A stretch of DNA of 64,000 bases. Origin: Sphingomonas jaspsi DSM 18422 (lineage in GTDB: Bacteria; Pseudomonadota; Alphaproteobacteria; Sphingomonadales; Sphingomonadaceae). The DNA lies in contig NZ_KK073876.1 of the NCBI RefSeq assembly GCF_000585415.1, positions 2,291,810 to 2,355,809 on the forward strand. Direction: 5' to 3'. Positions 26,836 to 37,520 of the stretch are shown piece by piece. The notes below the pieces were generated by a model that was not told the origin of the DNA, did no database searches, and saw nothing but the letters and a program-made list of their open reading frames with translations. Position 1 is the stretch's first letter; every line of letters starts with the position of its first letter. The translations under genes and the position numbers were made by a program.

Positions 26836-27956
26836 GCGTCGAAGAATTCCTTCAGCCGACTGAAGAAGCCCTTCGAGGCGGGGCATTCGTCCCCGGTCTC
26901 GGTCTCGCGGAATTGTTCGAGGATCGCCTTCTGCTCCTTGCTGAGCTTGGTCGGCGTTTCGACCAGGATGCGCACCATCATGTCGCCGCGGCCGCGACCA
27001 TTGATGATGCTCATTCCCGCCCCGCGATGGCGCAGCGTTTCGCCCGACTGGATGCCGGCCGGGATCTTGATGTCGATCTTTTCGCCGTCGATGCCGGGAA
27101 TGGCGATGTTGCCGCCCAGCGCCGCAGCGGTGAAGCTGATGGGCGCTTCCGCAATCAGCGTCGTGCCGTCGCGCTGGAAAATGGCGTGGCGCTTCAAATG
27201 AACGAACAGGTAGAGGTCGCCTGCCGCCGCGCCGCGCACCCCGGCCTCGCCTTCACCGGCAACGCGGATGCGAGTGCCTTCGTCGACGCCGGCCGGGATA
27301 TTGACGCTGAGCTTGCGGTTCTTGAGCGCACGCCCTTCACCGTCGCAGGTCGGGCAAGGATCGGCGACCGTTTCGCCCGACCCGCCGCACGACGGACAAC
27401 CGCGTTCGACCACGAAAAAGCCTTGCTGCGCGCGGACCTTGCCCGCCCCGCCGCAGGTGCCGCAGGTCTTGGGTGCGCTATTGCCCTTCGATCCCGTCGC
27501 ATTGCAGCTTTCACAGCCGGCCAGCGCCTGCACGGCGATGGTCTTTTCGACGCCCTGGAACGCCTCTTCCAGCGTCAGTTCGAGGTCGTAACGTAGGTCG
27601 CTGCCGCGGGCCGCGCTCTGGCGCTGGGCGCGCGGGTCCATGAATTCGCCGAAAATCGACGAGAAAATATCGGAAAAGCCTTCGAAGCCCTGGCCTTGCC
27701 CGAACGGGTTGCCCCCGCCCCCGCCCTGCTGGAAGGCGGCATGGCCGAACCGGTCGTACGCCGCGCGCTTCTGCGGGTCCTTGAGGCAGTCATAGGCCTC
27801 GTTCAGCGCCTTGAACTTGGCTTCCTTGTCCGTGCAGCCGCCATGCCGGTCGGGATGGCAGTCCATCGCGGCTTTGCGGAAGGCAGCCTTGATCGTCTTG
27901 TCGTCGGCGCCGCGATCGACGCCGAGCAGTTCATAATAATCGGTTTGAGTGGCCAT
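26832..27956 (-). CDS. dnaJ: Chaperone DnaJ
   Basis: A 374-residue type I Hsp40. The J domain has the HPD motif (DCHPDRHGG), followed by a Gly/Phe-rich linker (GGGGGNPFGQGQGFEGF). Four zinc-binding repeats follow: CESCNATG, CGTCGGAG, CPSCGGSG and CPTCDGEG. Then come the substrate-binding domains. It stimulates DnaK ATPase and delivers unfolded proteins. It lies 70 bases downstream of dnaK on the same transcript, with a stem-loop between them. Confidence 0.97.
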   Translation of the reverse strand: MATQTDYYELLGVDRGADDKTIKAAFRKAAMDCHPDRHGGCTDKEAKFKALNEAYDCLKDPQKRAAYDRFGHAAFQQGGGGGNPFGQGQGFEGFSDIFSSIFGEFMDPRAQRQSAARGSDLRYDLELTLEEAFQGVEKTIAVQALAGCESCNATGSKGNSAPKTCGTCGGAGKVRAQQGFFVVERGCPSCGGSGETVADPCPTCDGEGRALKNRKLSVNIPAGVDEGTRIRVAGEGEAGVRGAAAGDLYLFVHLKRHAIFQRDGTTLIAEAPISFTAAALGGNIAIPGIDGEKIDIKIPAGIQSGETLRHRGAGMSIINGRGRGDMMVRILVETPTKLSKEQKAILEQFRETETGDECPASKGFFSRLKEFFDA

Positions 27957-27982
27957 CAGCGGTCATCCCCACGCATGACAAG

Positions 27983-28010
27983 CGGCACCGGCCGTTTCCA
28001 GCCGATGCCG
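27983..28010 (-). other. Stem-loop in the dnaK-dnaJ intergenic gap
   Basis: CGGCACCGGC (27983-27992) pairs with GCCGATGCCG (28001-28010) with one mismatch and an 8-base loop. It has no T-run, so it is more likely a partial terminator or mRNA-processing element that sets the DnaK to DnaJ ratio. Confidence 0.45.
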
Positions 28011-28026
28011 CGATTTGCCATGACCC

Positions 28027-29955
<1,929 letters not shown>

Positions 29956-30024
29956 AACTTATGCCCTCTAAATGCCCTCTGGCCCGCGCGTTCAACGCAA
30001 GCCCGAAATTCGATTATGAAGGCG

Positions 30025-30054
30025 ATATAGGGGCCGCTTTTGCAGCGACAAGGG
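30025..30054 (-). promoter_or_regulatory. RpoH (sigma-32 type) heat-shock promoter of dnaK
   Basis: On the minus strand, CCCTTGTCG (-35, bases 30054-30046), a 12-base spacer, then CCCCTATAT (-10, bases 30033-30025). This closely matches the heat-shock consensus CTTGAAA and CCCCATNT. It leaves a leader of roughly 60 bases before the dnaK ATG. Confidence 0.75.
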
Positions 30055-30067
30055 CAACAATGTGCCC

Positions 30068-30808
30068 TTACGGCATCACCATCCCGCCGTTGACGTGCAG
30101 TGTCTGGCCGGTGACATATCCGGCCTCGTCCGACGCGAGATAAACTACCGCCGCACCGATGTCGTCGCCGGTGCCCATCGCGCCCATCGGAATCTTGGCG
30201 AAAATGCCTTCCTTCTGGGCATCGGTGAGCGCGTCGGTCATCGCCGAGACCATGAAGCCCGGGGCGACGCAGTTGACGGTGATGTTGCGGCTGGCGACTT
30301 CCTGCGCGAACGCCTTGGACATGCCGATCAGGCCGGCCTTCGACGCGACGTAATTGGCCTGGCCCGGATTGCCGGTGACGCCGACCACGCTGGTGACGTT
30401 GATGATGCGGCCGTGACGCGCCTTCATCATCGGCTTCATCGCCGCGCGCATGATGCGGAAGGCGGCTTCGAGGTTGACCTTGAGGACGTCGGCGAATTCT
30501 TCGTCCTTCATCCGCATCGCGAGGTTGTCGCGGGTGATGCCGGCATTGTTGACGATGATGTCGAGCTTGCCGCCCAACGCCTCGACCGCGCGTGGCACGA
30601 GCTGGTCGACGTCGGCGGCATCGCTGAGGTTGCAGACCAGCGTCACATGATCGCCGCCCAGTTCCTTGGCGAAGGCGTCGAGCTTGGCCGCATTCGATCC
30701 CGACAGCGCAAGCTTCGCGCCGCGCGCCGCGAGCGCCTTGGCGATGGCCGATCCAAGGCCGCCCGAAGCGCCTGTCACGAGCGCGGTCTTTCCGGTCAAA
30801 TCAAACAT
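30068..30808 (-). CDS. fabG: 3-oxoacyl-[acyl-carrier-protein] reductase FabG
   Basis: A 246-residue SDR reducing 3-oxoacyl-ACP with NADPH in fatty acid synthesis. It shows TGASGGLG, NNAGITRDNL, the catalytic Ser in NVTSVVGVTG, and YVASKAGL. The C-terminus GYVTGQTLHVNGGMVMP is typical of FabG. Its ATG overlaps the fabD stop (ATGA), which supports a fabD-fabG operon. Confidence 0.96.
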   Translation of the reverse strand: MFDLTGKTALVTGASGGLGSAIAKALAARGAKLALSGSNAAKLDAFAKELGGDHVTLVCNLSDAADVDQLVPRAVEALGGKLDIIVNNAGITRDNLAMRMKDEEFADVLKVNLEAAFRIMRAAMKPMMKARHGRIINVTSVVGVTGNPGQANYVASKAGLIGMSKAFAQEVASRNITVNCVAPGFMVSAMTDALTDAQKEGIFAKIPMGAMGTGDDIGAAVVYLASDEAGYVTGQTLHVNGGMVMP

Positions 30809-31731
30809 CAGAGTTCCTTCGCGAAAGCTTCGATATCATCCATCGAGACGAGGCTGACGGTCGTCGCGTCGGGCGCGATCTTCTTGATCATGGGCCCGAG
30901 CACCTTGCCGCCGACTTCGACGAATTGAGTGACACCCGCGTTGGCCATGGCGGAGACGCTTTCGCGCCAGCGCACCCGGCCGATGATCTGGGCGACCAGC
31001 TGGTCGCGGATGGTGGCGGCGTCGCGGGTCGGTGCAGCGGTGACATTGGCGAACAGCGTCACCGCCGGATCGGCCATGGCTGCCGCCGCCAACGCCTCGG
31101 CCATGCGGTCGGCGGCGGGCTGCATCAGGCTGCAGTGGAAGGGTGCGGAGACCGGAAGCGACACGGCGCGCTTGGCACCCATTTCCTTGGCGCGCTCGAC
31201 CACGCGGGCGATGGCGCCCGCATGGCCCGACAGGACAACCTGGGTCGGGTCATTGTCGTTGGCGACCTCGCACACTTCGCCCTCGGCGCAGGCGGCAGCG
31301 ATCTGTTCGGCCAGTGCAATATCGACACCCAGCAACGCGGCCATCGCACCGACGCCAACCGGCACCGCGGCCTGCATCGCGTCGCCGCGAATGCGCAGCA
31401 GCTTGGCGGTTTCGGCCAGCCCGAACGTTCCCGCCGCCGCCAGCGCGCTATATTCGCCAAGGCTGTGTCCGGCGACATATTCGGCCTTTGATGGCAGGTC
31501 GATGCCGAGCGTCCGAAGCACAGCAATGCAATGCGCCATGATCGCTGGCTGGGCGTTGGCGGTGAGGCGCAGATCCTCGTCCGGGCCTTCGCTCATCAGC
31601 TTGAACAGGTGCTGGCCGAGCGCCTCGTCGACTTCACCGAACACGTCGCGCGCGGCGCGGCTCGCGCCCGCCAGCGCCTGGCCCATGCCAACCGACTGGC
31701 TGCCCTGACCCGGAAATACAAAAGCGCGCAT
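30808..31731 (-). CDS. fabD: Malonyl-CoA:ACP transacylase FabD
   Basis: A 307-residue acyltransferase that loads malonyl onto ACP. It has FPGQGSQSVGMG at the N-terminus, the nucleophile elbow GHSLGEYSAL, and the catalytic His in PVSAPFHCSLM. The ATG at 31731 has GGGGAGAG upstream. It is first of fabD-fabG and divergent from the permease gene. Confidence 0.97.
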   Translation of the reverse strand: MRAFVFPGQGSQSVGMGQALAGASRAARDVFGEVDEALGQHLFKLMSEGPDEDLRLTANAQPAIMAHCIAVLRTLGIDLPSKAEYVAGHSLGEYSALAAAGTFGLAETAKLLRIRGDAMQAAVPVGVGAMAALLGVDIALAEQIAAACAEGEVCEVANDNDPTQVVLSGHAGAIARVVERAKEMGAKRAVSLPVSAPFHCSLMQPAADRMAEALAAAAMADPAVTLFANVTAAPTRDAATIRDQLVAQIIGRVRWRESVSAMANAGVTQFVEVGGKVLGPMIKKIAPDATTVSLVSMDDIEAFAKEL

Positions 31732-31816
31732 CGCTCTCCCCTATTTGCTTGGTGGCGCGGTTAGGCCCGTCGTCCGCGATTGCCAAGCCCGCACTTTGCT
31801 GCAAAGCCCCTGGCTT

Positions 31817-33118
31817 ATGACCGACGAACCCTTGCCGCCGCCCAATCCCGCCAACCAGCGCCTCGGCCGCTTCATGAGCCTGGCGATGGTCGTCGGCACC
31901 GTCATCGGGTCGGGCATCTACCTGTTGCCCTCGACCCTTGCGCCCTATGGGCCGAACCTGGTGTGGGCCTTCCTGCTGACGGGCTTTGGAACGATGTGCC
32001 TGGCGCTGGTGCTGGCGAAACTGTCGGCGCAAATGCCTGGCGGGCCTTTCGCCTATGTCGGCAAGGCGTTCGGCGACGTGACAGCGTCGGTGACGATGTG
32101 GAGTTACTTGGTCTCGCAATGGACCGCGGTTGCCGCGGTCGCCATCGCCGTATCGGGGGCCATCGGTTTCGTCGTACCTTGGGCCAGCAGCGGATCGGGC
32201 ATCATCGTCACGTCGCTCGCCGTCATTGCGATCCTGCTGGCGGTCAACCTCAGCGGCGTTCGGAAGGCGGGCAATCTTCAGGTAGTGACCACCCTTATCA
32301 AGGTGATCCCGCTGCTCGCCGTCATCTTGCTGGTCCTCGGCCGGTTTACGACAGGGACCCCGACGGAAAGCCTCGATCCGGTCCCGGTCACCATCGGCGG
32401 CGTGACGGCGGCAGCGGCGCTCATGCTATTCTCGCTGACCGGCTTCGAAGCCGCCACGGTCACGGCCAACGTTACCGAAGATGCGACCCACACGGTGCCG
32501 ACCGCAACCATCGTCGGCACGGGTTTCACCGCCATCATCTACCTCGCCGCGACCGTCGCCACCCTGTGGCTGCTGCCGAGCGCTGTCGCCGCCAAGTCGA
32601 GCGCCCCTTTTGCCGACGCCATCGCGCCGTTGCTGGGCGATGCCGCGGGTGCACTCGTCGCGGCGATCGCGGCGGTCAGCGCCTTTGGCACGTGCAACGC
32701 CCTGCTGCTGCTGTCGGGCGAAGTCGCACGGTCGATCGCCACCGCTGGCGACATGCCGCCGATGTTCGCCAAGGTGAACCGCAACGGCGTGCCCGTTGGC
32801 TCGCTCTGCACCGGCGCGGCCATCGCCTCGTTGCTGGTGCTGGCCAGTGCGTCGGAAAGCTTCGTTCCGATTTACGTCTTCATCTCGCTCTTGTCGGCGG
32901 TGTCGAGCCTGATACTCTATCTCGCCTGCGCTGGTGCCGCGCTGAAGCTGCGGTCGGGCGCCCTGATCGTTGCGCTGCTCGCCTTCGCCTATTCGATCGC
33001 AATGTTCGTCGGCGCGGGGATGGAAGCGACGCTGTGGGGTATCGCCCTTGCCCTCGTCGCCATCCCGATCCGCTGGATCAGCCGGCGCGTTTGGCCCAGC
33101 CCGGCGGCGGCGGACTAG
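31817..33118 (+). CDS. APC-family amino acid permease/antiporter (AdiC/PotE-like)
   Basis: A 433-residue transporter with about 12 helices. The first-helix substrate motif VVGTVIGSGIYLLP and the segment MPGGPFAYVGKAFG place it in the basic amino acid/polyamine antiporter group near AdiC. The sixth-helix region reads LFSLTGFEAATVTANV. The substrate cannot be told. I start at the ATG at 31817 (MTDEPLPPP). Its last 41 bases overlap the 3' end of the convergent Rieske gene. Confidence 0.87.
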   Translation: MTDEPLPPPNPANQRLGRFMSLAMVVGTVIGSGIYLLPSTLAPYGPNLVWAFLLTGFGTMCLALVLAKLSAQMPGGPFAYVGKAFGDVTASVTMWSYLVSQWTAVAAVAIAVSGAIGFVVPWASSGSGIIVTSLAVIAILLAVNLSGVRKAGNLQVVTTLIKVIPLLAVILLVLGRFTTGTPTESLDPVPVTIGGVTAAAALMLFSLTGFEAATVTANVTEDATHTVPTATIVGTGFTAIIYLAATVATLWLLPSAVAAKSSAPFADAIAPLLGDAAGALVAAIAAVSAFGTCNALLLLSGEVARSIATAGDMPPMFAKVNRNGVPVGSLCTGAAIASLLVLASASESFVPIYVFISLLSAVSSLILYLACAGAALKLRSGALIVALLAFAYSIAMFVGAGMEATLWGIALALVAIPIRWISRRVWPSPAAAD

Positions 33119-34283
33119 GCTTCCGCGCTTCGGGAATGAAGGTCCGGACCTTTGCCGCGAAGCTGCGCAGGCTGACCTCGCTGACGCCCAGCGGACCGGC
33201 TTCGTAGGATGGGCTCTGCATGCCTTCCTGCACCCGGCTGATCAGCTCGGTATCCTCGGCATTGACGCGGCGGTTAATGCGCCAGTTGAGGTAGCGCGCC
33301 ACCTTCATCTCGCGGCGCCAAGGATAATCAGGGGCGTCGGGTAGCGCATAGCTGATTTCGCGGATGACGCTGGTGGTCGGACCGGTTGGCAGCCACTGCA
33401 TGAAATCGACCTGGTCGGGGTAGATGTCGAAGGCGACGCAGGGGAACAGCTTGTAATAGAGCCACTTTCTCTGGTGCGTGTCGGGCAGATGGTCGGCGCG
33501 GGGCAGCAGGCGCTGGTAGGCGCGTTCGCTGGGGTTGCTGCTCTCGTCTTCCCGAAGTTCGCCTTCCATCCGGTCGACCCATTCGTTCGCCTCGACCGAA
33601 TAGCTGCGGCCGAACAGGCGTGTCAGGCCCGGATGGCCGATCGGGATGTGGAGGTGGTCGCTGTAATTGTCGGCGATGGTCTTCCAGTTAAGCGCGCGCG
33701 GGCGGTTCACCACCTGCCCCGTCGCGCGCAGATCCTCGAACCGATAAGGCGCGACCTCATGGTCGTAGGGCGCCATCATCTCGGCGACGCTCGGCAGTCC
33801 GTCTTCCAGCCTGACGAACAGGAAACCGCGCCACCGTTCGAGCGCGACCGGCTTCAGGCCGAGCTGGTCGGTCTGGAGGTCGGGATATTCATGGCGATGC
33901 GGCACGCCGACCAGCTTGCCGTCGCGGGCGTAGCTCCAGGCATGGTAGGGGCAGGTCAGCACCTTGGCGCAGCCGCCCGTCCCGTCGACCAGCCGCGACC
34001 CGCGATGGCGGCAGACGTTGGAAAAAGCGCGCACCTCGCGATCGTCCCCGCGCATGACGATGATGCTCTCGCCGAGGTAATCGAGGCTGCGCCATTCGCC
34101 GGCTTCCGCGATTTCGCTTTCATGGCAGACCACCTGCGGCGACGCGCGGAGGAAGGCCGCCTTCTCCGCCTCGAAGAATTCGGGATCGTGATAGAGCCAG
34201 CCGGGCAGGCTCATCCCCGCCAGTTCGTCAGGAATCGGTGCTACTGTCTTCAATCGCGTCGCCATGGGACAAGGGCTTGCCAT
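33078..34283 (-). CDS. Rieske non-haem iron aromatic ring-hydroxylating oxygenase, alpha subunit
   Basis: About 401 residues. The N-terminal Rieske domain has the 2Fe-2S ligands CRHRGSRL and CPYHAW. The catalytic domain has the mononuclear iron motif DNYSDHLHIPIGHPG. It needs a separate reductase, not present nearby, and no small beta subunit is seen. The substrate is unknown. The start is uncertain: ATG at 34283 has AAAGG upstream, while one at 34265 gives MATRLKTVAP with no clear binding site. Its 3' end overlaps the permease gene by 41 bases on the other strand. Confidence 0.87.
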   Translation of the reverse strand: MASPCPMATRLKTVAPIPDELAGMSLPGWLYHDPEFFEAEKAAFLRASPQVVCHESEIAEAGEWRSLDYLGESIIVMRGDDREVRAFSNVCRHRGSRLVDGTGGCAKVLTCPYHAWSYARDGKLVGVPHRHEYPDLQTDQLGLKPVALERWRGFLFVRLEDGLPSVAEMMAPYDHEVAPYRFEDLRATGQVVNRPRALNWKTIADNYSDHLHIPIGHPGLTRLFGRSYSVEANEWVDRMEGELREDESSNPSERAYQRLLPRADHLPDTHQRKWLYYKLFPCVAFDIYPDQVDFMQWLPTGPTTSVIREISYALPDAPDYPWRREMKVARYLNWRINRRVNAEDTELISRVQEGMQSPSYEAGPLGVSEVSLRSFAAKVRTFIPEARKPSPPPPGWAKRAG

Positions 34284-34416
34284 TTCCGGCCTTTTCCGGC
34301 AATGGGCCGCCAGCCGCGACCGGACTCCGCTCGCGGCTTGATTGCTTTGAGACGATAGCCGGAGGGGCGTTCGCATGGTGCGGCGTCAGCGATCGGCCAA
34401 CATAGGTGCATGGATT

Positions 34417-34821
34417 ATGCCGCTTTACGAGCATATTTTCCTCGCGCGTCAGGACCTGGCCCAAGCCCAGGTCGATGCGATCGCGGAAAATGCGACGAAG
34501 ATCATCACCGACAACGGTGGTAAGGTCGTCAAGACCGAAACCTGGGGCCTCAAGAGCCTCGCCTACAAGATCCAGAAGAACCGCAAGGCGCATTATGTCA
34601 TGATGGACATCGATGCCCCGGCCGCGGCGCTTGCGGAACTCGAACGCCAGACCGGCATCAACGAAGACGTCATCCGTTACATGACCATCCGCGTCGACGA
34701 ACTCGAAAAGGGTCCGTCGGTGATGATGCGCAAGTCGGAACGCGCCGAGCGTGGCGACCGTGGTGACCGTGGCGGCGATCGTGGCGAACGTCGCTCGCGC
34801 CGCGAAGAAGTGGAGGCTTAA
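34417..34821 (+). CDS. rpsF: 30S ribosomal protein S6
   Basis: 134 residues, starting [14 protein letters not shown], the family N-terminus, with GVKSLAY-like [13 protein letters not shown] and a central MMDIDAPA. The C-terminal tail after residue 108 is long and made of [22 protein letters not shown] arginine/glycine/aspartate repeats, beyond the roughly 100-residue S6 core. It starts the rpsF-rpsR-rplI operon; the spacing to rpsR is 3 bases. Confidence 0.95.
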   Translation: MPLYEHIFLARQDLAQAQVDAIAENATKIITDNGGKVVKTETWGLKSLAYKIQKNRKAHYVMMDIDAPAAALAELERQTGINEDVIRYMTIRVDELEKGPSVMMRKSERAERGDRGDRGGDRGERRSRREEVEA

Positions 34822-34824
34822 TCC

Positions 34825-35049
34825 ATGGCCCGTCCGTTTTTCCGCCGCCGCAAGAGCTGCCCGTTCTCGGCCAAGGATGCCCCGCGCATCGATTATAAGG
34901 ACACGCGCCTGCTGCAGGGCTTCGTGTCCGAACGCGGCAAGATCGTGCCGTCCCGTATCACCGCCGTGTCGGCGAAGAAGCAGCGCGAGCTGGCCAAGGC
35001 GATCAAGCGCGCCCGCCACATCGGCCTTCTGCCGTACGTCGTGAAGTAA
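34825..35049 (+). CDS. rpsR: 30S ribosomal protein S18
   Basis: 74 residues, starting [15 protein letters not shown], with [19 protein letters not shown] and the S18 signature [25 protein letters not shown] (seen from residue 36 onward). S18 binds S6 on the 30S platform, in keeping with the gene order. It lies between rpsF and rplI, 12 bases from the latter. Confidence 0.97.
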   Translation: MARPFFRRRKSCPFSAKDAPRIDYKDTRLLQGFVSERGKIVPSRITAVSAKKQRELAKAIKRARHIGLLPYVVK

Positions 35050-35061
35050 GGAGCAGACACC

Positions 35062-35676
35062 ATGGAAGTCATCCTGCTCGAACGCGTCGAAAAGCTCGGC
35101 CAGATCGGTGACGTCGTCACCGTGAAGAACGGCTTTGCGCGCAACTACCTCCTTCCCAACAAGAAGGCTCTCCGCGCCAACGAAGCCAACAAGAAGGTCT
35201 TCGAAGCCAACCGCGCCAAGATCGAAGCGGACAACGTTTCGAAGCGCAGCGAAGCTGAAAAGGCTTCGGGCGGCATCGAAGGCAAGACCGTTGTCCTCAT
35301 CCGCCAGGCGTCGAACACCGGCCAGCTTTACGGTTCGGTTTCGGCCCGCGACCTCGCCGAAGCGCTGGTCGAAGACGGCGTGAAGGTGGCCAAGAGCCAG
35401 ATCGCGATCAAGGCCCCGATCAAGACCATCGGCATGCACGAAGTGAAGGTCGTCCTTCACCCGGAAGTCAGCGTCACGGTCAAGGCCAACGTCGCTCGTT
35501 CGCCGGAAGAAGCCGAACTGCAGGCGCAGGGCGTCGACGTAATGGCGTCGATGTTCGAACGCGACGAAGCCGGCTTCACCGAGGAATATGATCCCAACGC
35601 CGAACCGGGCGCGACGGCCGAAGTCGCCGCCGACGAAGGCGCGGAAGAAGCTGCGATCGACGGCCAGGACGCTTAA
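35062..35676 (+). CDS. rplI: 50S ribosomal protein L9
   Basis: 204 residues. The N-terminal domain reads [17 protein letters not shown], with the L9 signature [14 protein letters not shown], then the long connecting helix and the C-terminal RNA-binding domain ([22 protein letters not shown] in part). An acidic tail of about 50 residues after the normal end ([27 protein letters not shown]) makes it longer than the roughly 150-residue norm. A good terminator follows. Confidence 0.96.
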   Translation: MEVILLERVEKLGQIGDVVTVKNGFARNYLLPNKKALRANEANKKVFEANRAKIEADNVSKRSEAEKASGGIEGKTVVLIRQASNTGQLYGSVSARDLAEALVEDGVKVAKSQIAIKAPIKTIGMHEVKVVLHPEVSVTVKANVARSPEEAELQAQGVDVMASMFERDEAGFTEEYDPNAEPGATAEVAADEGAEEAAIDGQDA

Positions 35677-35707
35677 GCGTTCAAGCCGACCGCTACGGTC
35701 AAAGGAC

Positions 35708-35740
35708 GGGGTCGCCGGGGAAACTCGGCGGCCCCGTTTC
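35708..35740 (+). terminator. Rho-independent terminator after rplI
   Basis: GGGGTCGCCG (35708-35717) pairs with CGGCGGCCCC (35726-35735), including one G-T pair, with an 8-base loop, followed by GTTTCATTTG. Confidence 0.75.
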
Positions 35741-35846
35741 ATTTGGGTGACACGGCTCGTCGCAAAGACCTCATGGCATTTCCGGCTCGGTTGGCCGATC
35801 GTTTCGGCGGCGAACGACGCTTCGTCGCAAACGCCGCTGCACCGCC

Positions 35847-35871
35847 GGAACGCCAGTCGCGCCAAGACATT
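35847..35871 (+). promoter_or_regulatory. Weak EcfG-like promoter before the small acidic protein
   Basis: GGAAC (35847-35851), 16 bases, then CATT in place of the consensus CGTT. It lies 42 bases before the next start. The rest of the 35741-35913 gap shows only two copies of TCGTCGCAAA. Confidence 0.25.
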
Positions 35872-35913
35872 CAAGCCATGGGAGCAAGGGGCCAGTAGAG
35901 AAGGATTCGGACC

Positions 35914-36195
35914 ATGGAAAATTACGAACAGAAGAACCCGGAACTCGACCAGACCAAGGCGCAGCCGGAACAGGCCCAGCAGCAACAGCAGCCCGAAACG
36001 GGCGAAAGCCAGTCCTTCGAAACCGGCCAGGCCGATTATGGCAGCGCGGGCGACTTGGCGGTCGAACAGCGCCAGGATTCGGAAAGCGGCGACACGCTGC
36101 GCCAGCCGGAAACCGGCGAAGCGCAGGACAGCTTCATCGGCAGCCAGTCGGACGACGACAGCAGCGAAGATCTGATCGAGCGCGACGCCGAATAA
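35914..36195 (+). CDS. Small acidic, glutamine-rich protein of unknown function
   Basis: 93 residues, low complexity and strongly acidic, with no predicted fold or membrane segment. It contains a run of glutamines (QAQQQQQPETGE) and a repeated QPETGE unit (about residues 26 and 69). The ribosome binding site is GAGAAGGA. Its composition suggests an intrinsically disordered stress protein; nothing more can be said. A terminator follows directly. Confidence 0.65.
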   Translation: MENYEQKNPELDQTKAQPEQAQQQQQPETGESQSFETGQADYGSAGDLAVEQRQDSESGDTLRQPETGEAQDSFIGSQSDDDSSEDLIERDAE

Positions 36196-36218
36196 GCGTC
36201 ACCTCGCGACATGACATG

Positions 36219-36250
36219 GGCCGCGTCCGCCGCTGCGGGCGCGGCCATTT
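36219..36250. terminator. Bidirectional terminator
   Basis: GGCCGCGTCCGC (36219-36230) pairs with GCGGGCGCGGCC (36235-36246), with one G-T pair and a CGCT loop, followed by ATTTGTTC. It lies between two convergent genes. Confidence 0.65.
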
Positions 36251-36252
36251 GT

Positions 36253-36900
36253 TCAGGCAGGCTGGGCGAACAGGGCGGTTTCGCGTTCGACCATCTTGGC
36301 AAAGCTCGGCCGCGACAGGATGGCGTCGAGGTAGGCGGCAAGTTTGGGAAAGCGGTTCGCGTCGACCGCGAGGCCGAGATGCTTCATGTTGACGAACGGG
36401 CTGGCCACCGAAATGTCTGCGATCGTCAGCCGGCCACCGACGAGATAGCCGCTGTCGGGGATCACGCCCTCCAGATAGTCGAGCAATGGCGGCAGTTCAT
36501 CGCGCTCGGCGATGTCGGCGGCTGCAAGGTCGCCCTCACGACCCAGGAAGCGCGGTGCGACGATGCGGTTGAAGAACATCTTCGCCGCGCAGGACGTGAA
36601 CAGCGTGTCCGACCATTCATCGAACCAGATCGCCGTGCCGCGCTCGCGCGGGTCGGACGGGATCAGCGCGGGCTCGGGATATTTGGCTTCGAGATAGTGG
36701 ATGATCGCTGACGAATCCGCGACGCTGTAATCGCCGTCGACGAGGGCCGGCATCTTCTTGGCCGGACTGGCCGCGACGAACGCCGGATCCAGCGGGCCCG
36801 GCAGGCCGGTCGGTCGCACCTCCAACTCGATCCCCTTTTCGGCGGCGTATGCCGCGACCTTGCGGACGAAGGGGGAAATGCTGACACCGTAGAGGATCAT
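36253..36900 (-). CDS. Glutathione S-transferase family protein
   Basis: 215 residues with a thioredoxin-like N-terminal domain (ILYGVSISPFVRKVAAYAAEKG), the cis-proline and substrate-binding stretch KKMPALVDGDYSVADSSAIIHYLEAKYP, and an all-helical C-terminal domain with GRLTIADISVASPFV. The catalytic residue near Ser8/Ser10 suggests a serine-type enzyme. The substrate is unknown. It is alone on its strand. Confidence 0.9.
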   Translation of the reverse strand: MILYGVSISPFVRKVAAYAAEKGIELEVRPTGLPGPLDPAFVAASPAKKMPALVDGDYSVADSSAIIHYLEAKYPEPALIPSDPRERGTAIWFDEWSDTLFTSCAAKMFFNRIVAPRFLGREGDLAAADIAERDELPPLLDYLEGVIPDSGYLVGGRLTIADISVASPFVNMKHLGLAVDANRFPKLAAYLDAILSRPSFAKMVERETALFAQPA

Positions 36901-36952
36901 CGCGGCTATCCTGTTATTTCCCGTTGCTCATAGCAACCCAAATGCGTCGCGC

Positions 36953-37444
36953 CTAGCGGATGCGGTAATAGTCGGCGACGCGGTCGAGCGCGATGGTGAG
37001 GACCAGCTTGCCGGCGCGCGCGGGCCAGCCGAGCGCGCTTTCGGCATCGCGCATCCCCTCGCCCGCGCAAACGATGCGCCACAGTATGTCGCTGAGGCCC
37101 GGGCCCGCTTCGGCCACGGCGTCGTTGAAGCGGCGCTTGGCATCGATCTGCGAACCGCCGAGGTCGGGGCCGAGGCTGGCCCCGCCGCGCGACCTGGCCA
37201 CCGGCGCCGCGCTCCACGACATGGTGACGCGCGGATCGAGCTGGGCCCGTTCCCAATCGGCGCGAAGCCGTTCGCCCGCCTCATATTGGCGGCGGGACAC
37301 ATGACCACGCGCAAGCAGCCAGCCGAGCGGACTTTCGGCCGCGTTGACCGTGACCGTCCGCGGGGCAGCCCGGCCCGGTTTCCGGCCCACTACGCCATCT
37401 TCGAGCCGGCGTTCTTCCAACAACCGCTTCGCACCACCCGTCAT
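36953..37444 (-). CDS. DUF6456 domain protein
   Basis: 163 residues. The conserved domain covers residues 45-163: NAAESPLGWLLARG, QYEAGERLRADWERAQLDPRVTMSWSA (in part), RRFNDAVAEAGPGLSDILWRIVC and GWPARAGKLVLTIALDRVADYY. The end resembles DNA-binding or replication-initiation-like helices, but the function is not known. The ATG at 37444 has GGGAGAAGG upstream. It is divergent from the XRE-S24 regulator, 76 bases away. Confidence 0.75.
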   Translation of the reverse strand: MTGGAKRLLEERRLEDGVVGRKPGRAAPRTVTVNAAESPLGWLLARGHVSRRQYEAGERLRADWERAQLDPRVTMSWSAAPVARSRGGASLGPDLGGSQIDAKRRFNDAVAEAGPGLSDILWRIVCAGEGMRDAESALGWPARAGKLVLTIALDRVADYYRIR

Positions 37445-37520
37445 GTCCTTCTCCCGATCGAGTCGGTCAGGGCTTGCCACATGGGGAAATCTGTAGGACA
37501 GAGTAAAACCGATTTGGTTC

